A DNA stretch of 23,978 bases from CAITSH01 sp945892985 (GCA_945892985.1 CAMDDU010000058.1:1-23978); one strand, 5' to 3'. Positions 1-10,180 are shown, counted from the stretch's first letter. Notes: generated by a model not told the origin, from the sequence alone. Numbers and translations are program-made.

Positions 1-37
1 AACGGAATAGATCGGTAAGTCGTCGAGAGGTAGCCAT
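1..37 (-). CDS. Possible 5' end of the IS transposase (partial, N-terminus)
   Basis: An ATG at 37-35 on the minus strand opens a frame reading MATSRRLTDLFR that runs off the left edge of the window. It lies about 110 bases inside the IS terminus, where a transposase start would be expected. Only 12 codons are visible, so function is inferred from position. An alternative overlapping ATG at 50 in another frame reads MIYAWLPLDD and cannot be excluded. Confidence 0.35.
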   Translation of the reverse strand, partial: MATSRRLTDLFR

Positions 38-148
38 GCGTAAATCATGCCAGATTTCTTCATGCTCTCGAACCCCGCAAACCCTTATTCCACGCGGCTT
101 TCAGACGATTCACCCATCTATAACACCCACTTGATTTGCAGAAGAGCC
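1..148 (-). mobile_element. End of an ISL3-like insertion sequence (partial)
   Basis: Read on the minus strand from 148, the sequence begins GGCTCTTCTGCAAATC, which resembles the terminal inverted repeats I associate with ISL3-family elements (GGCTCTT...). About 110 bases of untranslated leader follow, then an ATG at 37. The rest of the element lies outside the window. The bases just outside the tip, 149-156 (agaatttt), are AT-rich and of the 8-bp length typical of ISL3 target duplications; the second copy would be outside the window. Family assignment rests on the short terminus only. Confidence 0.5.
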
Positions 149-154
149 AGAATT

Positions 155-1531
155 TTATAAGTGGGCGCGCACACGAAGCTTGTCCTTGAGTGTGACGAAC
201 TCCTCGGCGGCGGTGGGGTGGATGCCCACGGTGGCGTCGAACTGGCTCTTGGTCAGCCCTGCGCGCACCGCGATGCCTATGCCCTGGATGATCTCGGGCG
301 CATCAGCCCCGACCATGTGCGCACCCACCACACGCTGGCTCGCCGCATCAACGATGAGCTTCATCAGCGTGCGCTCCTCGCGACCGGACAGGGTGTGCTT
401 GAGCGCGCGAAATGAGCTCTTGTAGACATCAAGTTCGGCATACTTCTTGAGCGCGACAGATTCGCTGTCACCCACCGTTCCCACCGGCGGTTGGCTGAAC
501 ACCGCGGTCGGAATGTCGTTATGGTCGACAGCGGTTGGCGTGTTATTGAACAGGGTTGCGGCGAGGGCCGCGCCCTCGCGAATGGCGACGGGGGTCAATG
601 CGATACGGTTGGTCACGTCGCCCACGGCATGAATACTCGCCACACTGGTGTGCGAATGCGCATCGACCAGCACGCCCCCGCCCGCATCCAGGCGCACACC
701 GGCGCCCTCGAGACCCAGTCCCGCGGTGTTGGGTTTGCGCCCGGTGGCAAACATCACGGCATCAACCGTCAGCCGTGTTCCATCGGCGCAGGCCACCTCC
801 AGCGCGCCGCCGGCGCGGGTGATGGCGCTCACCTCGTGGTGCAGCAGGATACGAACGCCTTTTTTTTCCATTTCTTCGTGCAAATGCCGCCGCACGTCGG
901 CATCAAAACCGCGCAGGATTTCCTCACCCCGGTAGGACAGCGTCACCTGACTGCCCAGGCCCTTGAAAATGCCGGCGAATTCCACCGCGATATAACCGCC
1001 GCCGACCACCAGCACGCGCTGCGGCAGTTCGGGCAACTCAAATGCCTCGTTCGAGGTAATGGCCAGCTCCGCGCCCGGTATCGCCGGCTTGAGCGGCCAG
1101 CCCCCGGTGGCAAGCAGAATATGCGCGGCACTAAACCGTTTCTCACCCACGCTCACCGTGTGCGCATCGAGGACCTGAGCGCGCCCTTGCATCAGCTCAA
1201 CGCCCGATCCTTGCAGCAGCTTGATGTAAATGGCCTCCAGGCGCGCAATCTCGCGATCCTTGTTGGCGATCAGCCTTGGCCATGAAAACTGCGGCGGCGC
1301 CACTGTCCAGCCAAAGCCCCGCGCGTCTTCGAAGTCTTCATGAAAATGCGCGGCGTAAGAGAGCAGCTTTTTCGGCACACAGCCGCGAATGACACAGGTT
1401 CCGCCGACGCGGTAATCCTCGGCTATCGCCACCCGCGCGCCATAACCGGCGCTCATGCGACTGGCGCGCACGCCGCCCGATCCGGCGCCGATCACAAATA
1501 AGTCGTAGTCGTATTTTTTATCTTGCTTCAT
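155..1531 (-). CDS. gor: Glutathione-disulfide reductase
   Basis: This is a 458-residue flavoprotein that reduces oxidised glutathione with NADPH in the cytoplasm. An N-terminal FAD Rossmann motif GAGSGG is at residues 15-20. The redox-active pair sits in GGTCVIRGCVPKK (Cys46 and Cys51). A second dinucleotide motif GGGYIAVEFA near residue 176 is followed by YRGEEILRGFD, whose two arginines fit NADPH preference. The C-terminal HPTAAEE motif supplies the catalytic His438 and Glu443. The sequence CVIRGCVPKK is typical of glutathione reductase, not lipoamide dehydrogenase. The ATG at 1531 is preceded by a good AAGGAG ribosome site. Length is normal (E. coli 450). The stop codon is only 7 bases from the IS end, so the last few residues could have been altered by the insertion. 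Confidence 0.93.
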   Translation of the reverse strand: MKQDKKYDYDLFVIGAGSGGVRASRMSAGYGARVAIAEDYRVGGTCVIRGCVPKKLLSYAAHFHEDFEDARGFGWTVAPPQFSWPRLIANKDREIARLEAIYIKLLQGSGVELMQGRAQVLDAHTVSVGEKRFSAAHILLATGGWPLKPAIPGAELAITSNEAFELPELPQRVLVVGGGYIAVEFAGIFKGLGSQVTLSYRGEEILRGFDADVRRHLHEEMEKKGVRILLHHEVSAITRAGGALEVACADGTRLTVDAVMFATGRKPNTAGLGLEGAGVRLDAGGGVLVDAHSHTSVASIHAVGDVTNRIALTPVAIREGAALAATLFNNTPTAVDHNDIPTAVFSQPPVGTVGDSESVALKKYAELDVYKSSFRALKHTLSGREERTLMKLIVDAASQRVVGAHMVGADAPEIIQGIGIAVRAGLTKSQFDATVGIHPTAAEEFVTLKDKLRVRAHL

Positions 1532-1648
1532 ACCCTGCTCCTTTGCTTAGCCGTGCCTGCCCGTGCCTGCCCTTGTTTCCCCGCGTACCTGAACATCTGC
1601 TTACCTGATTACAACGCAGCCTATTTTCGTACGCGGCCAGCCGGCATG

Positions 1649-1679
1649 AAAACAAAAACGCCCCGCAGGGCGGGGCGTT
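1649..1679 (-). terminator. Rho-independent terminator of rpoD
   Basis: Arms 1670-1679 and 1657-1666 form a perfect 10-bp GC-rich stem (AACGCCCCGC on the minus strand) with a 3-base loop. It is followed on the minus strand by TTTTTGTTTT, partly shared with the stem. It lies about 50 bases past the rpoD stop and closes the rpsU-yqeY-dnaG-rpoD operon before gor. Confidence 0.88.
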
Positions 1680-1727
1680 GGAAATACCAAACTGCTGAAA
1701 CAAGCCCGACCGCGGCCGGGCCTGACT

Positions 1728-4169
<2,442 letters not shown>

Positions 4170-4213
4170 GGTCGGTATCCTAACTAACGGAAATAAATGC
4201 GGAAAAGCTTTAA

Positions 4214-4222
4214 ATTATACCA
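4214..4222 (-). promoter_or_regulatory. Extended -10 promoter for rpoD
   Basis: The minus strand reads TGGTATAAT, a perfect TGnTATAAT extended -10 element, in the dnaG-rpoD gap about 45 bases before the rpoD ATG. No good -35 is visible 16-18 bases upstream, as often seen with extended -10 promoters. The predicted transcript start is near 4207. This is a motif match only. Confidence 0.6.
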
Positions 4223-4225
4223 CGG

Positions 4226-6019
4226 CTAAAGCGATTGGCCGGGGGCAGAAGTACTCGCCTTGTCCAGCACCGCTATCTCCTTGATGATGCTGTTAAGTTC
4301 CGCCTTTTCATCCTGGGTCAGCGCCGCGCCGGCGGCTTTGCCAAGCAGTTCATCGTGTCGCTCCTCGACGCGCCGGCGGCGCAAGCGCGGCAGCGCGTCG
4401 CGAAACTCCGCATCGGCCTGCTCGGCGGTAAGGTTGATGTCCATCAGCTCAGACAGTACCTGCTTGAACAATGCCTCATGCTCGCCACCGCGAAACTGGT
4501 CAATGAGGCGTGCCTCGAAATTCGTGCCGGCGTTCTCACGCGCATACGCCGCCATGGACAGCAAACCCTGGGTTTCCGCACCCCCGCCCTCGAACAAATC
4601 GAGCGGCAATTCGCCGGCCAGATCGGGTTTGACCATCAAAAAGTTGAGGAATTTACGCTCCAGGCTTTGCGTCGTGCGCCGCTGGACGCGTGGCGGCGCA
4701 CCGCGGCCCGAAGAGCGCGCGCCGCGCGATTCGGTCGCGACACCACGAATTTCCACCAACCCGGCCGCCTCCGCGGACGTCATGCCGCACAAATCGGCGA
4801 GCTGCTTGACCAGTTGCAATTGCAGTGCCGGAGCGGAGATCTTTTGCAGCAGCGGCTTGGCTTCATGCAGGATGCGCGAGCGCCCCTCCAGCGTGCTCAT
4901 ATCGACGCGCGACTTGAGCTCGGATAACAGCACATCGGACAGCGGGCGCGCTTCGACCAGTTTTTTCTCGAACGTGTCCTTGCCGTGGGCGCGGACAAAG
5001 GTGTCCGGATCGTCCTCGGCCGGCAGGAACAGGAACTTTACCGCCTTGTGATCGGCAAGGCAGGGCAGGCTGACCTCCAGCGCGTGCCAGGCGGCCTTGC
5101 GGCCGGCGTTGTCACCGTCAAAACAAAATACGATTTCATCGGTCTGGCGGAACAGTTTCTGGATGTGGATTGCCGAGGTCGCCGTGCCCAGGGTGGCCAC
5201 GGCGTAGCCCACCTCGTGCTGCGCCAGCGCGATCACGTCCATGTAGCCCTCGACAACGATGGCGCGGCCCGCCTCGCGTATGCCCTGTCGCGCCTGCGAC
5301 AAACCATAAAGCTCACGCCCTTTTTCGAACAGCGGCGTTTCCGGAGAGTTGAGGTATTTGGGCTCGCCGGTGTCCAGGATGCGGCCACCAAAACCGATCA
5401 CCACGCCGCGCTGGTTCATGATCGGAAACATGATGCGATCGCGAAAACGATCGTAACGACGCCCCTCGTCGTTCTCGATCACCAGTCCGACATCCTTCAG
5501 ACTCTTGTCGTCGTATTTTGGAAACGCCGCCTGCAGGCTTTGCCAGCCATCGGGCGCGTAGCCAAGACCGTATTGCGCCGCGACCTTGCCCGACAGTCCG
5601 CGGCCCTTCAGGTAATCGACGGCGCGGGTGGAGTCCTTGAGCTTGTCGCGGTAAAACTGCATCGCCTGCTGCATGATGGCGTACAGGTCGGGGCCCTCAG
5701 GCAGGGCCTTGGCACTGCCGCGCGCCTCGTATTCGGGCATTTTCATGCCGGCGTTCTCAGCCAGGTCCGTCACCGCCTCAACATAGCCAAGCCCGGAGTA
5801 CTCCATCAAAAATCCGATGGCGTTACCGTGGGCGCCGCAGCCAAAACAATGATAAAACTGCTTGGCCGGACTGACCGTGAACGAGGGTGATTTTTCGTTA
5901 TGGAAGGGGCACAGCCCCATGAAATTGGCGCCACCCTTTTTGAGCTGCACGAAACGGCCGACCACATCGACGATATCGACGCGGTTGAGCAGGTCCTGCT
6001 TGAAGGAATCTGGAATCAC
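4226..6019 (-). CDS. dnaG: DNA primase
   Basis: DnaG makes the RNA primers for chromosome replication and works with the DnaB helicase. It is 597 residues, the usual length. The N-terminal zinc-binding domain shows CPFHNEKSPSF and YHCFGCGAHGN, with ligands Cys37, His40, Cys58 and Cys61. The RNA polymerase core follows with RFRDRIMFPI and GFGGR near 192-213. The Toprim fold has VVEGYMDVIAL (Glu257) and CFDGDNAG (Asp301, Asp303), the metal-binding acids. The C-terminal region from about 430 is the less conserved helicase-interaction domain. The ATG at 6019 opens with MIPDSFKQDLL, the standard DnaG start. It sits between yqeY and rpoD in the macromolecular-synthesis operon, with 208 bases to yqeY and a possible promoter in that gap. 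Confidence 0.96.
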   Translation of the reverse strand: MIPDSFKQDLLNRVDIVDVVGRFVQLKKGGANFMGLCPFHNEKSPSFTVSPAKQFYHCFGCGAHGNAIGFLMEYSGLGYVEAVTDLAENAGMKMPEYEARGSAKALPEGPDLYAIMQQAMQFYRDKLKDSTRAVDYLKGRGLSGKVAAQYGLGYAPDGWQSLQAAFPKYDDKSLKDVGLVIENDEGRRYDRFRDRIMFPIMNQRGVVIGFGGRILDTGEPKYLNSPETPLFEKGRELYGLSQARQGIREAGRAIVVEGYMDVIALAQHEVGYAVATLGTATSAIHIQKLFRQTDEIVFCFDGDNAGRKAAWHALEVSLPCLADHKAVKFLFLPAEDDPDTFVRAHGKDTFEKKLVEARPLSDVLLSELKSRVDMSTLEGRSRILHEAKPLLQKISAPALQLQLVKQLADLCGMTSAEAAGLVEIRGVATESRGARSSGRGAPPRVQRRTTQSLERKFLNFLMVKPDLAGELPLDLFEGGGAETQGLLSMAAYARENAGTNFEARLIDQFRGGEHEALFKQVLSELMDINLTAEQADAEFRDALPRLRRRRVEERHDELLGKAAGAALTQDEKAELNSIIKEIAVLDKASTSAPGQSL

Positions 6020-6131
6020 CGGCGCGCAGGAGTAGTCTGGATTCTGTCAAAAATAGTGCATGAAACCGCGGTCTTGCCTGTCTGCTGCCGGCCGCCTTGG
6101 AGGCGCGGCATACTCATTGAACCCATGGGTA

Positions 6132-6159
6132 TTTATATCCCATACCGGCGGGAACGCAA
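6132..6159 (-). promoter_or_regulatory. Possible sigma-70 promoter before dnaG
   Basis: On the minus strand TTGCGT (6159-6154) is followed after 16 bases by TATAAA (6137-6132). The -10 matches 5 of 6 consensus positions and the -35 only 3 of 6. It lies about 110 bases before dnaG in the 208-base gap after yqeY. This is a weak motif-based call. Confidence 0.38.
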
Positions 6160-6227
6160 GCGCCACCAACCACCGCCCTGCCCGGCACCACCGCCCTCGC
6201 CGGGAAATTCGCCCGATCCCCCGGCAA

Positions 6228-6674
6228 TCAACCGGCCAGCTTGGCTTTCACCAGGGCTGAAACCGCGCCAATATCTGCCTTACCGGCCAGCTTGGGCTTG
6301 AGCAAAGCCATCACCTTGCCCATATCCTGGGGCCCCGTGGCGCCGGCGGCGGTAACCGCCTCGGCGACCGCGGCGGCGACCTCTTCAGCGCCCAGTTGTT
6401 GGGGCATGTAGCCCGACAGCACGCTGATCTCGAATTTCTCCACGTCCGCCAAGTCCTGGCGGCCACCGGCCTCGTATTGGGCGATGGAATCGCGACGCTG
6501 TTTAAGCATTTTTTCCAGGATGGCCAGAATGTCGGAATCCGCGAGTTCGATGCGCTCGTCCACTTCGCGTTGCTTCATCGCCGACAGGAGCAAGCGCACC
6601 GTGCCCAGGCGCTGCGCGTCCTTGGCCTTCATGGCGGCTTTCATGTCTTCAGTGATGCGTATTTTCAGGGACAT
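6228..6674 (-). CDS. GatB/YqeY domain-containing protein
   Basis: This is a 148-residue protein of the YqeY family, which resembles the C-terminal tRNA-binding domain of the GatB amidotransferase subunit. Its cellular role is not established. Visible features are the start MSLKIRITEDMKAAMKAKD, the conserved run LGTVRLLLSAMKQREVD, the helix LKQRRDSIAQYEAGGRQDLADVE (given in part), and a C-terminal GPQDMGKVMALLKPKLAGKAD segment typical of the family. I chose the ATG at 6674 because it gives the family's usual start; an in-frame ATG seven codons earlier (6695) is less likely. It lies between rpsU and dnaG, an arrangement common in Betaproteobacteria, so it is probably co-transcribed with both. 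Confidence 0.92.
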   Translation of the reverse strand: MSLKIRITEDMKAAMKAKDAQRLGTVRLLLSAMKQREVDERIELADSDILAILEKMLKQRRDSIAQYEAGGRQDLADVEKFEISVLSGYMPQQLGAEEVAAAVAEAVTAAGATGPQDMGKVMALLKPKLAGKADIGAVSALVKAKLAG

Positions 6675-6745
6675 GGCGTAATCACTCCGCTTCAAAATGG
6701 CGCCGGCTCAGAATCTCCCGGCACAAAAGATTACGGCGCGACAAG

Positions 6746-6761
6746 GGGCGCTGCAGCGCCC
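6746..6761. other. Perfect 16-bp palindrome between rpsU and yqeY
   Basis: The bases GGGCGCTGCAGCGCCC form a perfect palindrome in the 146-base gap between rpsU and yqeY. In RNA it would fold as a GC-rich stem. It has no T-tract, so it is not a standard terminator. It could be a processing or stalling structure. Confidence 0.4.
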
Positions 6762-6796
6762 ACCCGATCGCGCCGAATTAATCCGGCGATCTATCA

Positions 6797-6813
6797 CGGC
6801 GTCAAAGACGCCG
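6797..6813 (-). other. Stem-loop just after rpsU; attenuator or processing site candidate
   Basis: Seven perfect base pairs (CGGCGTC with GACGCCG) enclose a 3-base loop, 7 bases past the rpsU stop. The stem is not followed by a T-run on the minus strand. In E. coli a partial terminator lies between rpsU and dnaG, so a similar role in lowering downstream expression is plausible here but not shown. Confidence 0.45.
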
Positions 6814-6820
6814 CCCCGAA

Positions 6821-7033
6821 TCAATACATCTTCGGCGGCAGTGTCTGGTTGCGCAGACGCTTGTAGTGGCGCTTCACCGCGGCGGCCAGCTTGCGCTTGC
6901 GCTCGGAGGTGGGCTTCTCGTAGAACTCGCGCGCGCGCAGTTCGGTGAGCAGGCCGGTTTTCTCGACAGTGCGTTTGAAGCGGCGAAGCGCTACTTCAAA
7001 CGGTTCGTTTTCCTTGACGCGTACACTTGGCAT
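6821..7033 (-). CDS. rpsU: 30S ribosomal protein S21
   Basis: S21 is a small basic protein of the 30S ribosomal subunit that helps translation initiation. It is 70 residues and starts MPSVRVKENEPFEVALRRFKR, a near-universal S21 opening. The conserved core KTGLLTELRAREFYEKPTSER and the Arg/Lys-rich C-terminus complete it. The frame stays open upstream to 7135, but the ATG at 7033 gives the exact family start and length. It is the first gene of the rpsU-yqeY-dnaG-rpoD operon and has a recognisable promoter about 55 bases upstream. Confidence 0.97.
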   Translation of the reverse strand: MPSVRVKENEPFEVALRRFKRTVEKTGLLTELRAREFYEKPTSERKRKLAAAVKRHYKRLRNQTLPPKMY

Positions 7034-7088
7034 GTAACAAACCCTCACTAATGCAATTCCAGCCGATCTGGCTGAAACAAAGTCTGCA

Positions 7089-7118
7089 ATTTTAACCGAT
7101 TCGGCCGCGAGACTGCAA
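7089..7118 (-). promoter_or_regulatory. Sigma-70 promoter of the rpsU operon
   Basis: On the minus strand TTGCAG (7118-7113) and TAAAAT (7094-7089) are separated by 18 bases. The -10 matches consensus at 5 of 6. The predicted start is near 7082, giving an rpsU leader of about 50 bases that contains a small CAGCC/GGCTG hairpin. Confidence 0.55.
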
Positions 7119-7216
7119 GAGCCCTGTTCTTGCACCCTGAAAGGGCCTTCCGCCGACCACGCCGCCCCGGGCAGGGGCGTTTAAGATGCCATTTCCGACC
7201 GCAGACCTGATTCCGG

Positions 7217-7246
7217 TTGCCACCGTTTGCGCACAACAGCTAAAGT
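7217..7246 (+). promoter_or_regulatory. Possible promoter of the SMR efflux gene
   Basis: TTGCCA (7217-7222, 5 of 6) and TAAAGT (7241-7246, 4 of 6) are spaced 18 bases apart, about 30 bases before the ATG at 7277. It would be divergent from the rpsU promoter, with about 100 bases between them. Confidence 0.42.
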
Positions 7247-7276
7247 CGCCCAATCTCATCTCAGAAAAAGCAAACC

Positions 7277-7606
7277 ATGACTTACCTTATGCTGTTGATC
7301 GCAATCATCGCCGAGGTTGCGGCCACATCCGCGCTCAAGGCTGCGGACGGATTCACCAAACTGTGGCCGTCGGTCATCGTTGTGGTCGGTTATGCCACGG
7401 CATTTTATTTCCTGTCCCTTACGGTAAGGGCTATTCCGGTTGGCATCGTCTACGCCATCTGGTCCGGCGTCGGCATCGCGCTCATTGCCCTTGTCGGATG
7501 GCTGATTCTCGGACAAAAACTCGATGTACCGGCGATTGCCGGTATCGGGCTGATCGCCGCCGGCGTCATGGTGATCAGTCTTTTTTCCGCATCCGTCCCG
7601 GAGTAG
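7277..7606 (+). CDS. Small multidrug resistance (SMR) efflux protein, EmrE-type
   Basis: This is a 109-residue inner-membrane protein with four transmembrane helices (about 3-20, 31-50, 57-77 and 85-104). SMR proteins work as antiparallel dimers that exchange protons for cationic drugs or small guanidinium-like compounds. The essential membrane glutamate is Glu13 in IIAEVAATSALK. The EmrE-type aromatic pair is present in IPVGIVYAIWSGVG (Tyr59, Trp62), and GFTKLWPSV matches the first loop of EmrE. These features favour the EmrE/QacE drug-export branch over the guanidinium (Gdx/SugE) branch, though substrate cannot be fixed by eye. It is a single gene, divergent from rpsU, with the opposite-strand hypothetical gene ending 24 bases beyond its stop. 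Confidence 0.9.
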   Translation: MTYLMLLIAIIAEVAATSALKAADGFTKLWPSVIVVVGYATAFYFLSLTVRAIPVGIVYAIWSGVGIALIALVGWLILGQKLDVPAIAGIGLIAAGVMVISLFSASVPE

Positions 7607-7630
7607 GCAACGCGGCTTTGCTCGGCGAAC

Positions 7631-7927
7631 CTATTTGAAATCAGACGCCATCTGCTCCTGGATGCCGACTTCAGCGCTGCTGATCACGCAGCGGTCGATG
7701 TAATCAACCAGGCGCATCGGCGCACCCAGCCCTTCTTCGAGCAGGCGCCGGTTATCGAAAACAAAGTGCAACTCGACAAACGCGCCGTACAGCTTGAGCG
7801 CGCGAACCAGCAGCCTGCGGTTGATGATGCCCAGTTGTTCCTCGCACTGTGCGGCCAGGCTGGCCAGATTGGCCTGGACGCGCATCAGGCCCTCGATCTT
7901 GTTCTTGGCGCGCACGAAAAAACGCAT
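7631..7927 (-). CDS. Small hypothetical protein, predicted all-helical
   Basis: I do not recognise this 98-residue protein. It is predicted to be mostly alpha-helical, with a basic start (MRFFVRAKNKIEGLMRVQ), an amphipathic middle (LASLAAQCEEQLGIINRRLLVRALKLYG, given in part here) and an acidic C-terminus. It has no signal peptide, no membrane segment and no metal motif. The 297-base frame is open, and an alternative start would be Met15. It lies alone between the SMR gene and the response regulator, on the opposite strand to both, and shares its 175-base upstream region with the regulator. It may be a short conserved protein, but a chance frame is possible. Confidence 0.5.
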   Translation of the reverse strand: MRFFVRAKNKIEGLMRVQANLASLAAQCEEQLGIINRRLLVRALKLYGAFVELHFVFDNRRLLEEGLGAPMRLVDYIDRCVISSAEVGIQEQMASDFK

Positions 7928-8102
7928 GTTCGGCGCAGCGTCGCCGCGACAAAACCCTGTAGGCTCCGTTTAAACTGCGTTATTGCAACCATCACAAGCT
8001 TGCCTCAGCATCACGTTTATAAAACAATGCGGCACTGTATGCATCAAACCTGTCATCCGCCTTTCAAAACACCGCCTTTCCACGGGAATCCGCTCTAAGC
8101 AC

Positions 8103-8783
8103 ATGGGTCTGCGCATTCTTATCGTCGAAGATGACGCCGTGCTCGCCGACGGCATGAGCAGCGCGTTGCGCAAATATGGCTACGTCGTCGACTGCCTCGC
8201 CGACGGCGCGCACGCCGACCAGGCCCTCACAACGGAGGACTACGACCTCACCATCCTTGATCTCGGGCTGCCGCGCATGGACGGCTTTGAGGTGTTGCAG
8301 CGCCTGCGTGCACGCAAGCTCAAAATGCCCGTGCTGGTGCTGACGGCGCGCGATGAACTGGCCGACCGCGTCAAGGGGCTTAACCTCGGGGCCGATGACT
8401 ACGTCATCAAGCCCTTCGAACTGGTCGAACTGGAGGCGCGCATACGCGCCCTCATCCGTCGCAGCATGGGCGAAGCCTCGCCCGCCCTCGAAATTGGCGG
8501 CCTCACCCTGGATATGGCCGCAAGGCGTGTCCTGCTCGATAAAAAAACACTAGACCTGACGGCGCGCGAGTTCGGTGTGCTCGAAATCCTGATGAGCCGC
8601 GCCGGCCGCGTCGTCAGCAAGGAACAACTCAACGAGCGGCTCGCCGGCGGCGCCGAAGATCTGGCGGAAAACGCCATTGAGGTCTATGTCTCGAGGCTGC
8701 GCAAAAAAATCAACGGCGCCAGGCTCACCATCCGCACCGTACGCGGCTTTGGCTACCTGCTCGAGCCCGCACCAGGCGGCTGA
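8103..8783 (+). CDS. OmpR/PhoB-family response regulator, TctD-like
   Basis: This is a 226-residue two-component regulator. The receiver domain (about 1-115) has the acidic pair Asp10/Asp11 in ILIVEDD, the phosphorylation site Asp53 in ILDLGLPRMDG, Thr81 in LVLTARDE and Lys103 in DDYVIKPFE. The winged-helix DNA-binding domain (about 130-222) contains LTAREFGVLEILMSRAGRVV and ends with LRKKINGARLTIRTVRGFGY. The frame is open back to 7983, but the ATG at 8103 gives the normal start MGLRILIVEDD. The sensor kinase gene begins 2 bases after its stop, so the two are clearly co-expressed. Its kinase partner looks TctE-like, hence the TctD-like label; QseB-type regulators are close relatives. Confidence 0.93.
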   Translation: MGLRILIVEDDAVLADGMSSALRKYGYVVDCLADGAHADQALTTEDYDLTILDLGLPRMDGFEVLQRLRARKLKMPVLVLTARDELADRVKGLNLGADDYVIKPFELVELEARIRALIRRSMGEASPALEIGGLTLDMAARRVLLDKKTLDLTAREFGVLEILMSRAGRVVSKEQLNERLAGGAEDLAENAIEVYVSRLRKKINGARLTIRTVRGFGYLLEPAPGG

Positions 8784-8785
8784 CC

Positions 8786-10168
8786 ATGCCTGCGGCCCCA
8801 ACCCTCAGCCTGTGCCGCCAACTGCTGTTGCGACTGCTGGTGCCGCTGGCCGCGCTGTTTTGCATAGGCGCCGCGGCTTCTTACTATATCGCGCTCGGCT
8901 TTGCCAACAACGCCTACGACCGCGCGCTGTACGACTCGGCGCGCGCGCTGGCGCAGCAGGTCAAGGTGGTCAATGACCGCACCGTGGTCGACCTGCCGCG
9001 CGCCGCACTTGAAATGTTCGAATGGGACGACCTGGACACCACTTACTACCGCATCAGTTCGGCGAGCGAAGGCTTTCTTTTCGGACACAAGGCGATGCCC
9101 GACCCACCAAAGGCCTTCGGCGACGATGCCCGCGCCCATTACTACGACGGCAGCATGCTCGACCAGAAGGTGCGCGTCGTAGCCCTGCACCTGCCCGTGG
9201 GACCGAACGGTTCGCCGGTGAACGTGCAGGTGGCCGAAACGCGCAACAAGCGCATTCACCTCGCAAACGACATCCTGTTGACGCTGGTGCTGCCGCAACT
9301 AATGCTGATCGCCATGGCCGGCGTACTGGTCTGGTTTGGTGTGCGTAGCGGGCTTGGTCCATTGCTGCTGCTGGAGAAGGAGATCGCCACACGCACGCAC
9401 CGCGACCTGTCGCCGCTACCCGATCACCGCGTACCGGCCGAGGTGCTGCCCCTCACCCATGCCATCAACAACCTGATGCAACGCCTGGGTCAGACCCTGT
9501 CGGTGCAGCACCGTTTTATCGCCGACGCCGCGCACCAGCTGCGCACCCCCATAGCCGGCCTCAAGATTCAGATCGAGCGCGCGCTCTTATCCACCGACAT
9601 GGACGAGATCCGCCCGGCATTGGGCCAGTTGCAAACCTCGGCCGAGCGCATCGCGCACCTGTCAAACCAGTTGCTGACCCTCGCACGCGCCGAGCCAGGG
9701 GCAAGCGACGAGACGCGTTTTACCGATATCGACCTCAATGCGATTGCGCGCGAGACCGGTATGCTCTGGGTGCCGCGCGCGATCGAGCGCAACATCGACC
9801 TTGGCTTTTCCGGCAGCGACCGGCCGGTGCACATTCGCGGCGACGTGCTTTTGCTGCAGGAACTCATCTCCAACCTCATCGACAATGCCGTGCGTTACGG
9901 CCGCGATGGCGGCAGCATCACCGTTTTGCTTAGGGTACGGCCGGTGCCGCAACTCATCATCGATGACGACGGGCCCGGCATTCCTGAACAGGAGCGGGGC
10001 AAGGTGTTCGAGCGCTTCTACCGCATGCCGGGCAGCCCGGGGGGTGGATCCGGACTGGGCCTTGCCATCGTGCGTGAGATCGCACAGGCGCACGGAGCCG
10101 AATTGCAGCTTGAAAAGCCCGAAGGCGGGACCGGAACCCGCGTTCGCATCACCTTCGCACGCACTTAA
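8786..10168 (+). CDS. Membrane sensor histidine kinase, TctE-like
   Basis: This 460-residue inner-membrane kinase pairs with the regulator just upstream. The first membrane helix is about 12-38. A periplasmic sensor region (about 40-162) begins YDRALYDSARALAQQ, typical of the two-component sensor N-terminal (2CSK_N) domain found in TctE. The second helix is about 163-186. A HAMP-like linker follows, then the dimerisation domain with the phospho-acceptor His250 in FIADAAHQLRTPIAGLK. The ATPase domain has the N-box ELISNLIDNAVRYG and the glycine boxes DDDGPGIP and GGGSGLGLAIV. In known systems TctE senses tricarboxylates and controls a transporter, but no tripartite tricarboxylate transporter is visible here, so the signal is unknown. 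tsaD starts 12 bases downstream on the same strand. Confidence 0.93.
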   Translation: MPAAPTLSLCRQLLLRLLVPLAALFCIGAAASYYIALGFANNAYDRALYDSARALAQQVKVVNDRTVVDLPRAALEMFEWDDLDTTYYRISSASEGFLFGHKAMPDPPKAFGDDARAHYYDGSMLDQKVRVVALHLPVGPNGSPVNVQVAETRNKRIHLANDILLTLVLPQLMLIAMAGVLVWFGVRSGLGPLLLLEKEIATRTHRDLSPLPDHRVPAEVLPLTHAINNLMQRLGQTLSVQHRFIADAAHQLRTPIAGLKIQIERALLSTDMDEIRPALGQLQTSAERIAHLSNQLLTLARAEPGASDETRFTDIDLNAIARETGMLWVPRAIERNIDLGFSGSDRPVHIRGDVLLLQELISNLIDNAVRYGRDGGSITVLLRVRPVPQLIIDDDGPGIPEQERGKVFERFYRMPGSPGGGSGLGLAIVREIAQAHGAELQLEKPEGGTGTRVRITFART

Positions 10169-10180
10169 ACGGAACACACC

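Noticed and set aside
491..1285. Long plus-strand frame of 264 residues opposite gor
   Set aside because: It is a shadow of the glutathione reductase gene; GC-rich codon use keeps the opposite strand open, and the product matches no family.
7186..7638. 150-residue plus-strand frame over the SMR gene
   Set aside because: It is out of frame with the clear EmrE-type protein and lacks hydrophobic segments.
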